A stretch of DNA of 64,000 bases from Pararhizobium sp. A13. GTDB lineage: Bacteria > Pseudomonadota > Alphaproteobacteria > Rhizobiales > Rhizobiaceae. The position numbers and the translations under genes are program-made. The stretch lies in assembly GCF_040126305.1 (NCBI RefSeq), contig NZ_CP149511.1:124001-188000 (forward strand). The letters run 5' to 3'. Of this stretch, positions 15,728 to 23,884 are shown piece after piece (the stretch's first letter is position 1; every line of letters starts with the position of its first letter). Below the pieces are notes generated by a model, which was not told the origin of the DNA, made no database searches, and was given only the letters and a program-made list of their open reading frames with translations.

Positions 15728-17026
15728 TTAAATCTTGCCGCGCGTGCGGATCGCTTCGTCCTCGGTCTGCTGCATGGCATCTTCCGGCGTGATCGCACCG
15801 GCCAGCACGCCCTGCAGGCCGTCGAGGAACCGGTCGGAGATCGAGGGCGGCGTGGCGTGGTCCACATGCATGAAGGTGAACTGACCGGCGCTTGCCATTT
15901 CCTTGCCGAGGCGTTGTTCCATCTCCGAAAGGCTCGAAAGATCGCCCTGCGTCGATGAGGGGAAGGGCTTGTCGATCGCCAGTTTTTCGGTCATCGCCGG
16001 CTTCGAGATCATCCAGTCGACGAATTCGGCCGCCTCGTCCTTATGCGGGCTCTTGGCATGGATCATGATGGTGTCTTCGGCAAAGACCGACATCACGGGC
16101 TTCTTGCCGTCGATGGAGGGCATCGGGAAGTAGTCCATCGGCACGACGCAGCATTTGGCCTGATCGCCGCGGAATCGTCCGAGGTTGAACGAACCCTGAT
16201 ACCAGTGCAGCGCCTTGCCCTGCGACCACGGCACCATGGCCGGACCGACGTCGATCGAGTTGAAGGACGGTTCGAACATGCCGTTCGTGGCCATGTCCGC
16301 CATGATCTTCGTGGTTTCGACGGCGCTCGGATCGGTCCACGGGATCGTGTTGTTCACCAGGCCCTGATAGGTATCGAGGCCGAACTTGTTGACCAGGATG
16401 GCCGACCACATGAACTGCGATGGCCACTTTTTCTGGTTTGCCAGCAGGAACGGCCAGAGGCCGGCTTTCTTGCCCGCTTCCGCATTGGCCATCAGTTCGT
16501 CCCACGTGGTCGGAACCTTCAGGCCGAGTTTCTCGTATAGGTCCTTGCGATACCAGACGACGGATGCGCCGATTTCGGTGGGGACAAAGTATTTCTTGTC
16601 GCCGAAGGTTGCCAATGACACGGATGCCGGAACCAGGAATTTATCCCAGCCGTATTTCGTATAATAGGAGGTCAGGTCGGCGGCGAAACCGTTCTTGATG
16701 ACTTCCTGCGCGCGGCCGCCTTCCCAGGAATAAAACACGTCCGGCGGATTGCTCGAGGCAAGTTCGATCGTCTGCTTGGTCTTGTAGGTCTCGCCGTCGA
16801 CGCTCGCTCCGGTCACATGGATGCGGTCGCCGTTCTTCTTGTTCCATTCGTCGATGAGCCAGTTGGCGTAGATTTCCGACGAAGGCCACGGTGCGCGGTA
16901 GAAGTATCGCAATTCGACGGGGTCGGCGGCAAAAGCGGGGGCTGCGAGACCCGTCACGCTCGACACCAGGGCAGCCGCCAGCGCACAGCGCGCAATCGCG
17001 CGCCGCGAAAACAAAGTCATTTTCAT
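15728..17026 (-). CDS. sugar ABC transporter substrate-binding protein
   Basis: The ATG at 17026 follows GGAGGAG with 7-base spacing. The 432-residue product has a signal peptide (FSRRAIARCALAAALVSSV, ending AFAA) and the family 1 solute-binding fold: VELRYFYRAPWPSSEIYANW, the PDVFYSWEGGRA ligand loop, TWDELMANAEAGKKAG, and DEAAEFVDWMISKPAM near the C-terminus. It is periplasmic and delivers the sugar to the permease pair downstream. It is the first gene of the operon, with the LacI-type operator about 170 bases upstream. Confidence 0.94.
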   Translation of the reverse strand: MKMTLFSRRAIARCALAAALVSSVTGLAAPAFAADPVELRYFYRAPWPSSEIYANWLIDEWNKKNGDRIHVTGASVDGETYKTKQTIELASSNPPDVFYSWEGGRAQEVIKNGFAADLTSYYTKYGWDKFLVPASVSLATFGDKKYFVPTEIGASVVWYRKDLYEKLGLKVPTTWDELMANAEAGKKAGLWPFLLANQKKWPSQFMWSAILVNKFGLDTYQGLVNNTIPWTDPSAVETTKIMADMATNGMFEPSFNSIDVGPAMVPWSQGKALHWYQGSFNLGRFRGDQAKCCVVPMDYFPMPSIDGKKPVMSVFAEDTIMIHAKSPHKDEAAEFVDWMISKPAMTEKLAIDKPFPSSTQGDLSSLSEMEQRLGKEMASAGQFTFMHVDHATPPSISDRFLDGLQGVLAGAITPEDAMQQTEDEAIRTRGKI

Positions 17027-17198
17027 TTTATTCTCCTCCAAGGCCCGGTATCACAACAGCTTGCGCGCGGGCATCTCCTCAGTTCACCGCGTCTCCATCG
17101 CGGCGTATCAGCCGTGCCGTTCACAAGCGGAATCCGCCGTGATTTTCAACGGTCCAGGTGGGTGAGCATAAGCTGATATTTAGGAGGCTAATACGAAA

Positions 17199-17220
17199 AA
17201 AGCGCTTGCGCAAGCGCTTT
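17199..17220. promoter_or_regulatory. 22-bp perfect palindrome, LacI-type operator
   Basis: The half-site AAAGCGCTTGC is followed by its exact reverse complement. The core AAGCGCTT, itself a LacI-family operator-like palindrome, occurs twice (17200-17207 and 17212-17219), 12 bases apart. It lies upstream of the sugar transporter operon, whose last gene encodes a LacI regulator. The assignment to that regulator is inference. Confidence 0.7.
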
Positions 17221-17773
17221 CGTGAGAAATGTGCAAGCCCCCGAGCTCGTCAGTCTCGGGGGGAGCCACTGATAATGCCCTCCCGGCATGCCGGCAGCGT
17301 CAGTTGTATTTTCAACGCCCCGCGGATCGCTGGCGTCGGCCCGGATATGAACTCAGATCCAATCGCGGTGGTTTCGCACTGTAAACTTATCGGCCTCGGC
17401 TCAAGGTATGACGCGAAGTCCGTGATCAGGCGACCTGAAGATGGGCGATCTCGCTCCGCATCTGCATCGCGAGCCCCTCGCGAAGCCATCCGGCGATGGG
17501 GCCGAAAATTCGGTCCCCTCTATGCTCCGCAAATGCGCCGCAAGAAGTCTTCGCTGGCCTAAATTGCCGCGCCTCCAGCTGCTTGGCGGGCGCGATGGCT
17601 TGACCGTTCCGCGTTGAAAGCGAGAGGCGTAGCGGAGTTCGCAGGGGGGCTGGGCAGCTTGGGTGTTTTAGCAGTCGCCACCGGCGGCGGCGCGACTATT
17701 TTTGCGTAAGTGGTCGCTGTTTGGACTCCGGTCAACGCGCGTCCAACAAAAGTGCCTGTCGACAAATTCTGGA
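17221..17773. other. stretch of about 550 bp without a gene
   Basis: Only short frames with atypical composition are present. The right part (about 17700-17770) has GGAC/GTCC words and leads into the 22-bp repeat array, so it may be decayed transposon DNA. No transposase motif was found. Confidence 0.35.
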
Positions 17774-17861
17774 TCCAAAATGGACGCCCTTGAAATCCGA
17801 AACGGACGAATACAAATTCCGAATTGGACGTAAAAAGAGTCCCGATTGGACGACCTTGAAC
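17774..17861. repeat. four 22-bp direct repeats (TCC-N5-GGACG)
   Basis: TCCAAAATGGACG (17774), TCCGAAACGGACG (17796), TCCGAATTGGACG (17818) and TCCCGATTGGACG (17840) are spaced exactly 22 bases apart, with the 9 bases between them not conserved. This resembles the multiple transposase-binding sites at the ends of IS21-like and Tn7-like elements. No transposase gene lies within several kb, so it may be an orphan transposon end or a cooperative regulator site upstream of the cyclase gene at 17988. Confidence 0.65.
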
Positions 17862-17987
17862 GCGCAGGGATCGGCAAAATGCACCGGTACCGGACGTTCG
17901 CGGCGCTGATATTGGCTGCGGCTTTCGAAAGATTCATTCCCAGATGTGCTAGAATCGCGGAGCGTCACAAAAAAGGGCGGTGGCAAG

Positions 17988-18725
17988 ATGTCGTTTTCTC
18001 AATCGAGGATTTGCAAGGGCTGCTGGGAGCAAATGCGTTTGCCAGTGCCTCTGCGCGGACCGGCTTCCATTCCCTTCCGTGCCTTTGGCATCCGCCCGAG
18101 CCGGATGAATCCGAACACCTGCACGATTTGCGAGCTCATGTTCACACGCGTAATGAAAGCTCGCAAGATCACTGTTGATGTATCTGTACTTTTTGCAGAT
18201 CTGAGAGGCTATACGGCGCTTTCGCAGTCGCTCTCGGCAGACAGTGTCTCGTCGCTGCTGGATGATTTCTACGATGAATGTGCCACAGCTATTTGGGAAT
18301 TCGATGGCCTTCTTAACAAGACGGTCGGGGACGCGATCATGGCAATATTCAACTTTCCAATCCGCCACGCCGACCACGCCGAACGCGCTGTCCTCGCTGC
18401 GCGGGAGATCCAGCGCCGCTGCCAATTGCGTCGCGAACTTCACGTGGCTGAAGGTGCCGGGCTGGACGGAAGTGAACTGGGCGTTGGTATAGGCATCGAC
18501 TCCGGCGAGGCCAGCTTCGGAGAGTTCGGCCGATCGCATCGCGATCTGACTGCGATTGGAACGATTGTGAATACTGCCGCTCGCGCCCAGTCAGTCGCGG
18601 AAGCAGGCCGGATTCTTGTCACCAGGGCCGTTTGCGAGCGGGCGAAGAGCCAAATGGCCGAAAGCGAAGGCCGTCAATACCGCCTGAAAGGCTTTGATGA
18701 GCTGATTGAACTTTACGCAATCTGA
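17988..18725 (+). CDS. class III adenylate/guanylate cyclase domain protein
   Basis: The ATG at 17988 gives 245 residues. The N-terminus carries two Cys pairs (ICKGCWEQ and CTICELMF, about 30 residues apart) that could bind a metal. The catalytic domain starts with VSVLFADLRGYTALSQSLSA (first metal Asp), continues with NKTVGDAIMAIFNFP (second metal Asp) and GVGIGIDSGEASFGEFG, and has TAIGTIVNTAARAQ near the end. It converts ATP or GTP to a cyclic nucleotide; the substrate is not certain. It is probably cytoplasmic and monocistronic, behind the 22-bp repeat array. An upstream in-frame start at 17946 is less likely. Confidence 0.88.
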   Translation: MSFSQSRICKGCWEQMRLPVPLRGPASIPFRAFGIRPSRMNPNTCTICELMFTRVMKARKITVDVSVLFADLRGYTALSQSLSADSVSSLLDDFYDECATAIWEFDGLLNKTVGDAIMAIFNFPIRHADHAERAVLAAREIQRRCQLRRELHVAEGAGLDGSELGVGIGIDSGEASFGEFGRSHRDLTAIGTIVNTAARAQSVAEAGRILVTRAVCERAKSQMAESEGRQYRLKGFDELIELYAI

Positions 18726-18824
18726 GCATCGATCCAGCACGCGGCGACGGTGCCGCAAGCTCAGCGATCTGAATTTGCTCGGCGAACTGTCGATTATCAG
18801 GCATTCACGTATGTCAGGCAAAGA

Positions 18825-19121
18825 CTAGGTAAATACCGCAACAAGAACGGACAGCCAGATCAAGGCGACTCCCAGCGCCAATGCTCGCCTGGCGCCTACG
18901 ACCTTCTCCGCGCCCTCTTCTGGGACAGGTGTCGTTACAATCCAAGGCACGGAGCCAAGCGCTGCAAATCCGACGAGGGCCAAAATCACCACGACAAAAT
19001 CGGAGCTGCGCCAGCCCACGGGCTCATACACCCCCCAGTAGCCGAGGAAAGCCATTCCCACCGCGAACATCGTGGCGGAGGCAGAGCAAAGCCCCGTGAC
19101 AGAACCTGTCGGCGCGCGCAT
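18825..19121 (-). CDS. small hypothetical membrane protein (98 aa)
   Basis: The ATG at 19121 follows GGAGGGATGCGAG. The protein has three hydrophobic segments: ATMFAVGMAFLGYWGV, DFVVVILALVGFAALGSV and ALALGVALIWLSVLVAVF, with short charged loops. No recognised family. It is monocistronic, convergent with the cyclase gene and about 340 bases from pit. Confidence 0.65.
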   Translation of the reverse strand: MRAPTGSVTGLCSASATMFAVGMAFLGYWGVYEPVGWRSSDFVVVILALVGFAALGSVPWIVTTPVPEEGAEKVVGARRALALGVALIWLSVLVAVFT

Positions 19122-19458
19122 CTCGCATCCCTCCGTGCTGGTCAACCCATGAAGCAATTTCTACAACGGTGCAAACCGCCTTCGCACATATGTGTCAGGA
19201 ATTGGGGGCCACGTGAAGCGATGATCAGTGAACGGTTCAGGGCTTCTCCCAACGCACACGGAAATATCGACCCGCGGCAGGCGTTTTCGTTTGAGCTCAG
19301 GCTGATTGCGTCAAAGGGCAAGGGCAAGCTGCGGCTCGCATTCGTCCTCGACCGTATCGAGAGACCCCACTCCGCATGCGATGACGCTCGGCGAAGCGGT
19401 TCGGTTCGCGCGCAGTCATGTGCTCCGTTGTCACGGACTGAGCCGGTCATCGATCGCG

Positions 19459-20463
19459 TTAGCCGAGAAAGCCGACGACATAGTAAAAGGTTGCGGCGAT
19501 AATGGCGGCGGCCGGAAGAGTGACGATCCAGGCGATGACGATGTTGCCAGCGAGGCCCCAGCGAACAGCCGAGACACGCCGTGCCGCGCCAACACCGATG
19601 ATTGCGCCGGTGATCGTGTGCGTGGTCGAAACCGGAACGCCGAGCCAAGTCGCGGCAAACAGCGTGATCGCACCACCCGTTTCCGCGCAGAATCCCTGCA
19701 TTGGGTTGAGCCGCGTGATCTTCGAGCCCATCGTGTGGACGATTCTCCAGCCGCCGAAGAGCGTGCCGAGGGCGATCGCCGCCTGGCAGGAGATGACGAC
19801 CCAGAACGGAACGTGGAATTCGCTCCCAAGGTAGCCTTGCGAAAAGAGCAGGACGGCGATGATGCCCATGGTCTTCTGTGCGTCATTGCCGCCGTGGCCG
19901 AGCGAATAGAGCGAGGCCGAGGCGAATTGCAGGACGCGGAAGGTGCGATCGACGGCGAAGGGCGTCTGGCGCACGAACAGCCAGGAGACGGCAAGGATCA
20001 GCGTCAGGGCGAGCAGGAAGCCGATGGCCGGCGACATAAAGATGGCGCCGACGGTTTTCAGGAGGCCGGTCCAGACGATCGAGGAAAATCCGGTTTTGGC
20101 GAGACCGGCTCCGACGAGGCCACCGATGAGCGCGTGCGACGAACTGGACGGAATTCCGAACACCCAGGTAACGATGTTCCAGATGATCGCACCCATCAGG
20201 GCAGCGAAAATCACGAGCGGGCTGACGATAGCTGGATCGATGATGCCCTTGCCCAGCGTCTCGGCCACATGCAATCCGAAGAAGAGAAAAGCAATGAAAT
20301 TGAAGAAGGCGGCCCAGAAAACCGCGTATTGCGGTCGCAAGACCCGGGTCGAAACAATGGTAGCGATCGAGTTGGCTGCGTCGTGCAGGCCGTTTAGGAA
20401 ATCGAAGAACAGCGCGATCGCAATCAGCGCGACGAGCAGCGGAAAGGCGAGAGTGGCGTCCAT
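19459..20463 (-). CDS. pit: low-affinity inorganic phosphate transporter Pit
   Basis: The 334-residue membrane protein of the PiT family has the duplicated signature near both ends: DFLNGLHDAANSIATIVSTR after the first helix, and SLGHGGNDAQKTMGIIAV with the GVPVSTTHTITGAIIGVGAA block in the second half. About ten helices are expected. It imports phosphate, probably as a metal-phosphate complex driven by protons. Its start (20463) coincides with the last base of the DUF47 gene, so the two are translated as a pair, the orfA-pit arrangement known in Sinorhizobium meliloti. Confidence 0.95.
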   Translation of the reverse strand: MDATLAFPLLVALIAIALFFDFLNGLHDAANSIATIVSTRVLRPQYAVFWAAFFNFIAFLFFGLHVAETLGKGIIDPAIVSPLVIFAALMGAIIWNIVTWVFGIPSSSSHALIGGLVGAGLAKTGFSSIVWTGLLKTVGAIFMSPAIGFLLALTLILAVSWLFVRQTPFAVDRTFRVLQFASASLYSLGHGGNDAQKTMGIIAVLLFSQGYLGSEFHVPFWVVISCQAAIALGTLFGGWRIVHTMGSKITRLNPMQGFCAETGGAITLFAATWLGVPVSTTHTITGAIIGVGAARRVSAVRWGLAGNIVIAWIVTLPAAAIIAATFYYVVGFLG

Positions 20464-21104
20464 CAGACGTTCTCGATCACGATGCCGCTGATCTCGTTTG
20501 CAACGTCCTCGAAGCGATCGAGTACCTTTTCGAGTTCTCCGTAGAGCTCGCTACCGATGATATAAGCCATGGCATTGTTCGTGCCGTGCCGGTGAAACAG
20601 ATCTTTCAGCCCCTGCTCGTGCAGGTCGTCGGATCGGCCTTCCACACGAGTTACTTCTTCCGCGATCATGCTTAGGCGAGGCGCATTGATACCAATGCGA
20701 CTAAGAAGGGGTATGGCCTCGGCGATGAGGTGCGCGGCCTCGAGGATAGCGGCTCCCATAGCCTTCATGCCAGGATCGAAACTCGTTTGTTCGAACAGCC
20801 GGATTGTCTTTACAGTCTTGTGCATCATATCGATCGCATCATCCATGGACTGGATAAGGTCCTTGATATCTCCGCGATCGAACGGGGTGATAAAGCTACG
20901 GCGCACGGCCAGCAGGACATCGCGTGTGATGTCGTCTGCCTCATTCTCCAGCGTGACGATACGCTCGCAGTTTTCATCGATATTGTTGCCGGAAAGCAGT
21001 TGGTTCAGCGATTCCGCTGCACTTACAACCGTTCGAGCATGCGCGTCGAACAGGTCAAAGAATCGGTCTTCCCGGGGAAGCAATCTTCTGAAAAGGCCTA
21101 ACAT
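20463..21104 (-). CDS. DUF47/PhoU-like Pit accessory protein
   Basis: The 213-residue all-helical protein matches PF01865: RLLPREDRFFDLFDAHARTV, RIVTLENEADDITRDVLLAV, DIKDLIQSMDDAIDMMHKTV and IGSELYGELEKVLDRFEDVA. It is soluble and predicted to modulate the Pit transporter encoded immediately downstream. In S. meliloti the equivalent orfA-pit operon is repressed by PhoB under phosphate limitation. A Pho-box-like repeat sits 28 bases upstream of its start (21132-21149), consistent with that control. Confidence 0.94.
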   Translation of the reverse strand: MLGLFRRLLPREDRFFDLFDAHARTVVSAAESLNQLLSGNNIDENCERIVTLENEADDITRDVLLAVRRSFITPFDRGDIKDLIQSMDDAIDMMHKTVKTIRLFEQTSFDPGMKAMGAAILEAAHLIAEAIPLLSRIGINAPRLSMIAEEVTRVEGRSDDLHEQGLKDLFHRHGTNNAMAYIIGSELYGELEKVLDRFEDVANEISGIVIENV

Positions 21105-21131
21105 TCCGAACTCCGTTCAACGTTGCCGCAT

Positions 21132-21149
21132 CTGTCACAAATCTGTCAC
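21132..21149. promoter_or_regulatory. Pho box (PhoB-binding site)
   Basis: CTGTCAC, AAAT, CTGTCAC is a perfect 7-4-7 direct repeat, 11-base period, matching the PhoB consensus CTGTCAT-N4-CTGTCAT at all but the last base of each half. It lies just upstream of the DUF47-pit operon on the opposite strand. Its closeness to the start fits repression rather than activation. Confidence 0.8.
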
Positions 21150-21368
21150 AAATGTCCAGCGCCGGCATGAGATATTCAACTGTTTCGGGCGTTAGGAAGC
21201 CGACCCCTCTTGACGAAACTGTCTTGCAGGGGCTTTCCAAGCGAACAGACGATGCTTCGCATTCTGAGGCGAACCAACCAGTGATGATTGCCCCTTCGGC
21301 AAACGCTCCATGTTGGTAACAGCGTCCATACTGTTGACGGACCCGGCGTAAGAGAGATGTAGTTCGTG

Positions 21369-21878
21369 ATGAGCCGCACACAAAGCAAAGCGTCGGGAAA
21401 AGAAGGCTTGCTGCGCAGGCTTGCTCGACATTCTGAAATGCTGTTCAAGGATCCATTCCGTGAACAATATGCCGCGCTTTGCTATCGGCGAGATCCTGAT
21501 TCCGGGAACATTGCAGTCCTTCTTGTAACGTCGCGGGAAAGCGCTCGCTGGATTATCCCGAAGGGATGGCCGATACAGGGAAAGAAGCCCCATCAGGTCG
21601 CCGCAATCGAAGCATTGGAAGAGGCGGGCGTCCGCGGCAAGCTCGGGAAAAAACCGTTCGGCTACTTCACGTACCTGAAAGTCCTCGACAACGGCCAGAG
21701 CGCTCCCTGTATCGTTCAGGTCTATCTTTTAGAGGTCGACAGCATGGACGCGGCGTTCCGCGAAAAAGGACAGAGAGTTCTCGAATGGGTCACGTGTGCC
21801 GAGGCTGCACGGCGTGTGCGGGAGCCGGAGCTCCGCGGACTATTCTTCAAGCTGCAGCAAACGAACAACACAAGATGA
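21369..21878 (+). CDS. Nudix hydrolase
   Basis: The ATG at 21369 gives 169 residues. The Nudix region reads WIIPKGWPIQGKKPHQVAAI, then EALEEAGVRGKLG, a slightly degenerate Nudix box that keeps the metal-binding EALEEAG core; the usual Arg before the core is Ile. The N-terminal 40 residues are basic. Family members hydrolyse nucleoside diphosphates linked to another moiety, with diphosphoinositol-polyphosphate-like substrates for this subgroup; the substrate is not predictable here. It is monocistronic, divergent from DUF47-pit. Confidence 0.88.
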   Translation: MSRTQSKASGKEGLLRRLARHSEMLFKDPFREQYAALCYRRDPDSGNIAVLLVTSRESARWIIPKGWPIQGKKPHQVAAIEALEEAGVRGKLGKKPFGYFTYLKVLDNGQSAPCIVQVYLLEVDSMDAAFREKGQRVLEWVTCAEAARRVREPELRGLFFKLQQTNNTR

Positions 21879-22304
21879 GCCTACGCGATCGCATGAAATG
21901 CGACGCCAGGAAAGGATATGGCGGGAACTGGTCCAGTTTTGGCGCTCCCGCAACACCTGTCGACGGCCTGAGTGTCTGCTATTTACGGGTCTTTTGGTTC
22001 GAAACCGCCTGTAAGCAGAACGTATGGGCCCATGCAAGGGGGTGCGGCATCGCACGGCAGTCGAGCCCCTCGTTCTACCAAGACCATACATAAGCGCGGG
22101 ACGCCCTCCGATCGCTCCTCGAACTCGAACAATAGAGCAAACAAGATAGTGACACCTAGCAGATGCTCAAATGGCTTGAACCGCGATAGAAGCCAGAGCT
22201 AGGTTGCTCCAACTTTCCTGCTGAGATAGGGCCAGGAGCCCATACAGCAAACACGATGTCGCATGGAAAAACGTGAATCAAGACGCGGGGGGGAACACGA
22301 CTTC
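21879..22304. other. 426-bp stretch without a convincing gene
   Basis: Short frames on both strands are of poor composition. GGTTCGAAACC at about 21998 resembles a tRNA T-arm, but no acceptor stem or anticodon arm could be built around it. Confidence 0.35.
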
Positions 22305-22796
22305 ATGGGGGCCGGCAAGCGCATGCAATTTTCGACACGCTTCCTCGATCCGGCGGATAGGGGACAGCTCAGCAGAGTATTCGTGGAAATGCAGGAATAC
22401 TACGCGGTCTTCTGCCCGCCCGAGGAGGTTATCCTTCAGGATTTGGACAATCTTCCCGTCGGTGTAGAGTTCCTGGTGGCGGATGCCGACCGTCTTGCGG
22501 GTTTCGCCGCCTTTTCGACGATCTATCCGGGACCGGGACTGGCTTCCGGCCTTTTCCTCAAAGAACTGTTCGTATCGGAGGGTTTTCGCGGCGCCGGGAT
22601 CGGGCGAATTCTGATGAGAAGGTTGGCGAATATCGCCATAGAACGGGGCCACAGACGCATAGACTGGACTGCAGACGTGGAAAACTCTCGGCTTCTCCAG
22701 TTCTATGACGCGCTTGGCGCCGCCCGCAAACAGGAAAAGCTCTTCTATCGCCTGGACGGCGACGCCCCGAAGGGCCTTGGCACTCCGCAGGAATAG
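22305..22796 (+). CDS. GNAT-family N-acetyltransferase
   Basis: The start may be 22305 (after GGGGGG) or 22323; the conserved part begins MQFSTRFLDPADRGQLS. The acetyl-CoA fold shows GVEFLVADADRLAGFAAFST, then the motif A block LFVSEGFRGAGIGRILMRRL with the RGAGIG pyrophosphate loop, and SRLLQFYDALGA (motif B). The acceptor substrate is unknown. It is monocistronic and convergent with the LysR gene 67 bases downstream. Confidence 0.85.
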   Translation: MGAGKRMQFSTRFLDPADRGQLSRVFVEMQEYYAVFCPPEEVILQDLDNLPVGVEFLVADADRLAGFAAFSTIYPGPGLASGLFLKELFVSEGFRGAGIGRILMRRLANIAIERGHRRIDWTADVENSRLLQFYDALGAARKQEKLFYRLDGDAPKGLGTPQE

Positions 22797-22863
22797 GAAC
22801 GTGGTTGCCGGCCGCTAATGGGCAATTATCGAGTTTCCGCCGGGCTGCTGCCATCCCGCGCGC

Positions 22864-23775
22864 TTACAAGACTTCGACAGGAGCCTCTCGTAGAGTTGCC
22901 TGTAGCCAGTCAACGAAGGTCTGCATGGCAGGGCTGACGGCTTTGCTGCGAGGGATTGTGAACCAGTAACAGAAGTTGCTTCGGTAGCCGAGAGAGGCCG
23001 GATTGACGAGGCGACCCGCCTGCAGATCGTCGGCGATCAGGCCGCGCGGAATGAGGGTCATGCCCTGTCCGGCAAGTGCGGCCCGGATGACCATTGTGTA
23101 GTAGCCGAACCGGATGGTGTGTTTCGGCCTTGCGTTTGGATGTCCAAGGGCATCGGCGAAATCCGGCCACAGCAAAGGCGTTTGGGGATGCTCGAGCATG
23201 ACGCCGGCCGTCACCTCCTCTAGACACCGAGGATTGCCAAGTTTTTCCCAATAGCCCGGCGTGCCGACCAGCGCGACGTCACGGCCGAAGAGATAGGCGC
23301 CTTTTTCGCCGGCGGGCGGCGTCGCGCCGAAGGTGAAGATGCCATCCGGGCTTTCGGCCTGCGTCGCTGAAACGAAGGTTGTGAACTGCACGTCAATCTC
23401 CGGGAATTTTTCCGAGAAATCGACGAACCGCGGCAGCAACCAGCGGTCTCCGAAGATCGGCAGCACCTGCAATCGCAAGGCTTTCGGATTGGGCTTCAGC
23501 CGCGCTACCTGTAGCTCCGCATCCTCCATTGCTTTGATTGCGACCTGGGCCTGCTCGATGTAGATCTGCCCCGCTTCCGTGGGGATCATACCCTGCGTCG
23601 TTCTCGCGAAAGCCGGCCCGCCGATCAGTTCCTCCAATGCCAGAAGCTGTTTGCTGACGGCGCTTTGCGAAAGGTTCATGCTGTCCGCTGCGGCGGTCGT
23701 GTAGCCGCGTTCGGCTACGGCCAAGAGAATTTGCAGTGCGGTCATCGATGGCAGTTTCTGACGCCCAGATGCCAT
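22864..23775 (-). CDS. LysR-family regulator (GcvA-like)
   Basis: The 303-residue protein has the LysR winged helix (ALQILLAVAERGYTTAAADS, then MNLSQSAVSKQLLALEEL) at residues 10-65. An effector domain with FVDFSEKFPEIDVQFTTFVS and VIRAALAGQGMTLIPRGLIA follows, as in the GcvA branch. It is divergent from the ArgH-like operon, 109 bases away, and probably controls it through the inverted repeat at 23822-23842. The effector may be the substrate of the ArgH-like enzyme or of the amino-acid transporter. Confidence 0.92.
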   Translation of the reverse strand: MASGRQKLPSMTALQILLAVAERGYTTAAADSMNLSQSAVSKQLLALEELIGGPAFARTTQGMIPTEAGQIYIEQAQVAIKAMEDAELQVARLKPNPKALRLQVLPIFGDRWLLPRFVDFSEKFPEIDVQFTTFVSATQAESPDGIFTFGATPPAGEKGAYLFGRDVALVGTPGYWEKLGNPRCLEEVTAGVMLEHPQTPLLWPDFADALGHPNARPKHTIRFGYYTMVIRAALAGQGMTLIPRGLIADDLQAGRLVNPASLGYRSNFCYWFTIPRSKAVSPAMQTFVDWLQATLREAPVEVL

Positions 23776-23821
23776 GCACCCCCCCTAGTCGTTTTCGTCA
23801 TATCAGTAATAGATAATGTCG

Positions 23822-23842
23822 TTTGGCCGATAAAAGGTCAAA
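23822..23842. promoter_or_regulatory. inverted repeat in the LysR/argH-like divergent promoter
   Basis: TTTGGCC, GATAAAA, GGTCAAA form a dyad with one mismatch between LysR and the lyase gene. The T-N11-A type spacing of LysR sites is approximately met. It is the best candidate binding site for the divergent LysR protein. Confidence 0.5.
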
Positions 23843-23884
23843 TGGCATTCTTGCTCAAACGGTAGGCACCGATCGGAGTTGAGA

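Noticed and set aside
17774..17861. 22-bp repeats as a CRISPR array
   Set aside because: The repeat unit is only 13 bases with 9-base fillers and there are no cas genes, so it is not CRISPR.
21990..22040. tRNA-like T-arm word GGTTCGAAACC
   Set aside because: No acceptor stem, D-arm or anticodon arm could be paired around it within 75-90 bases.
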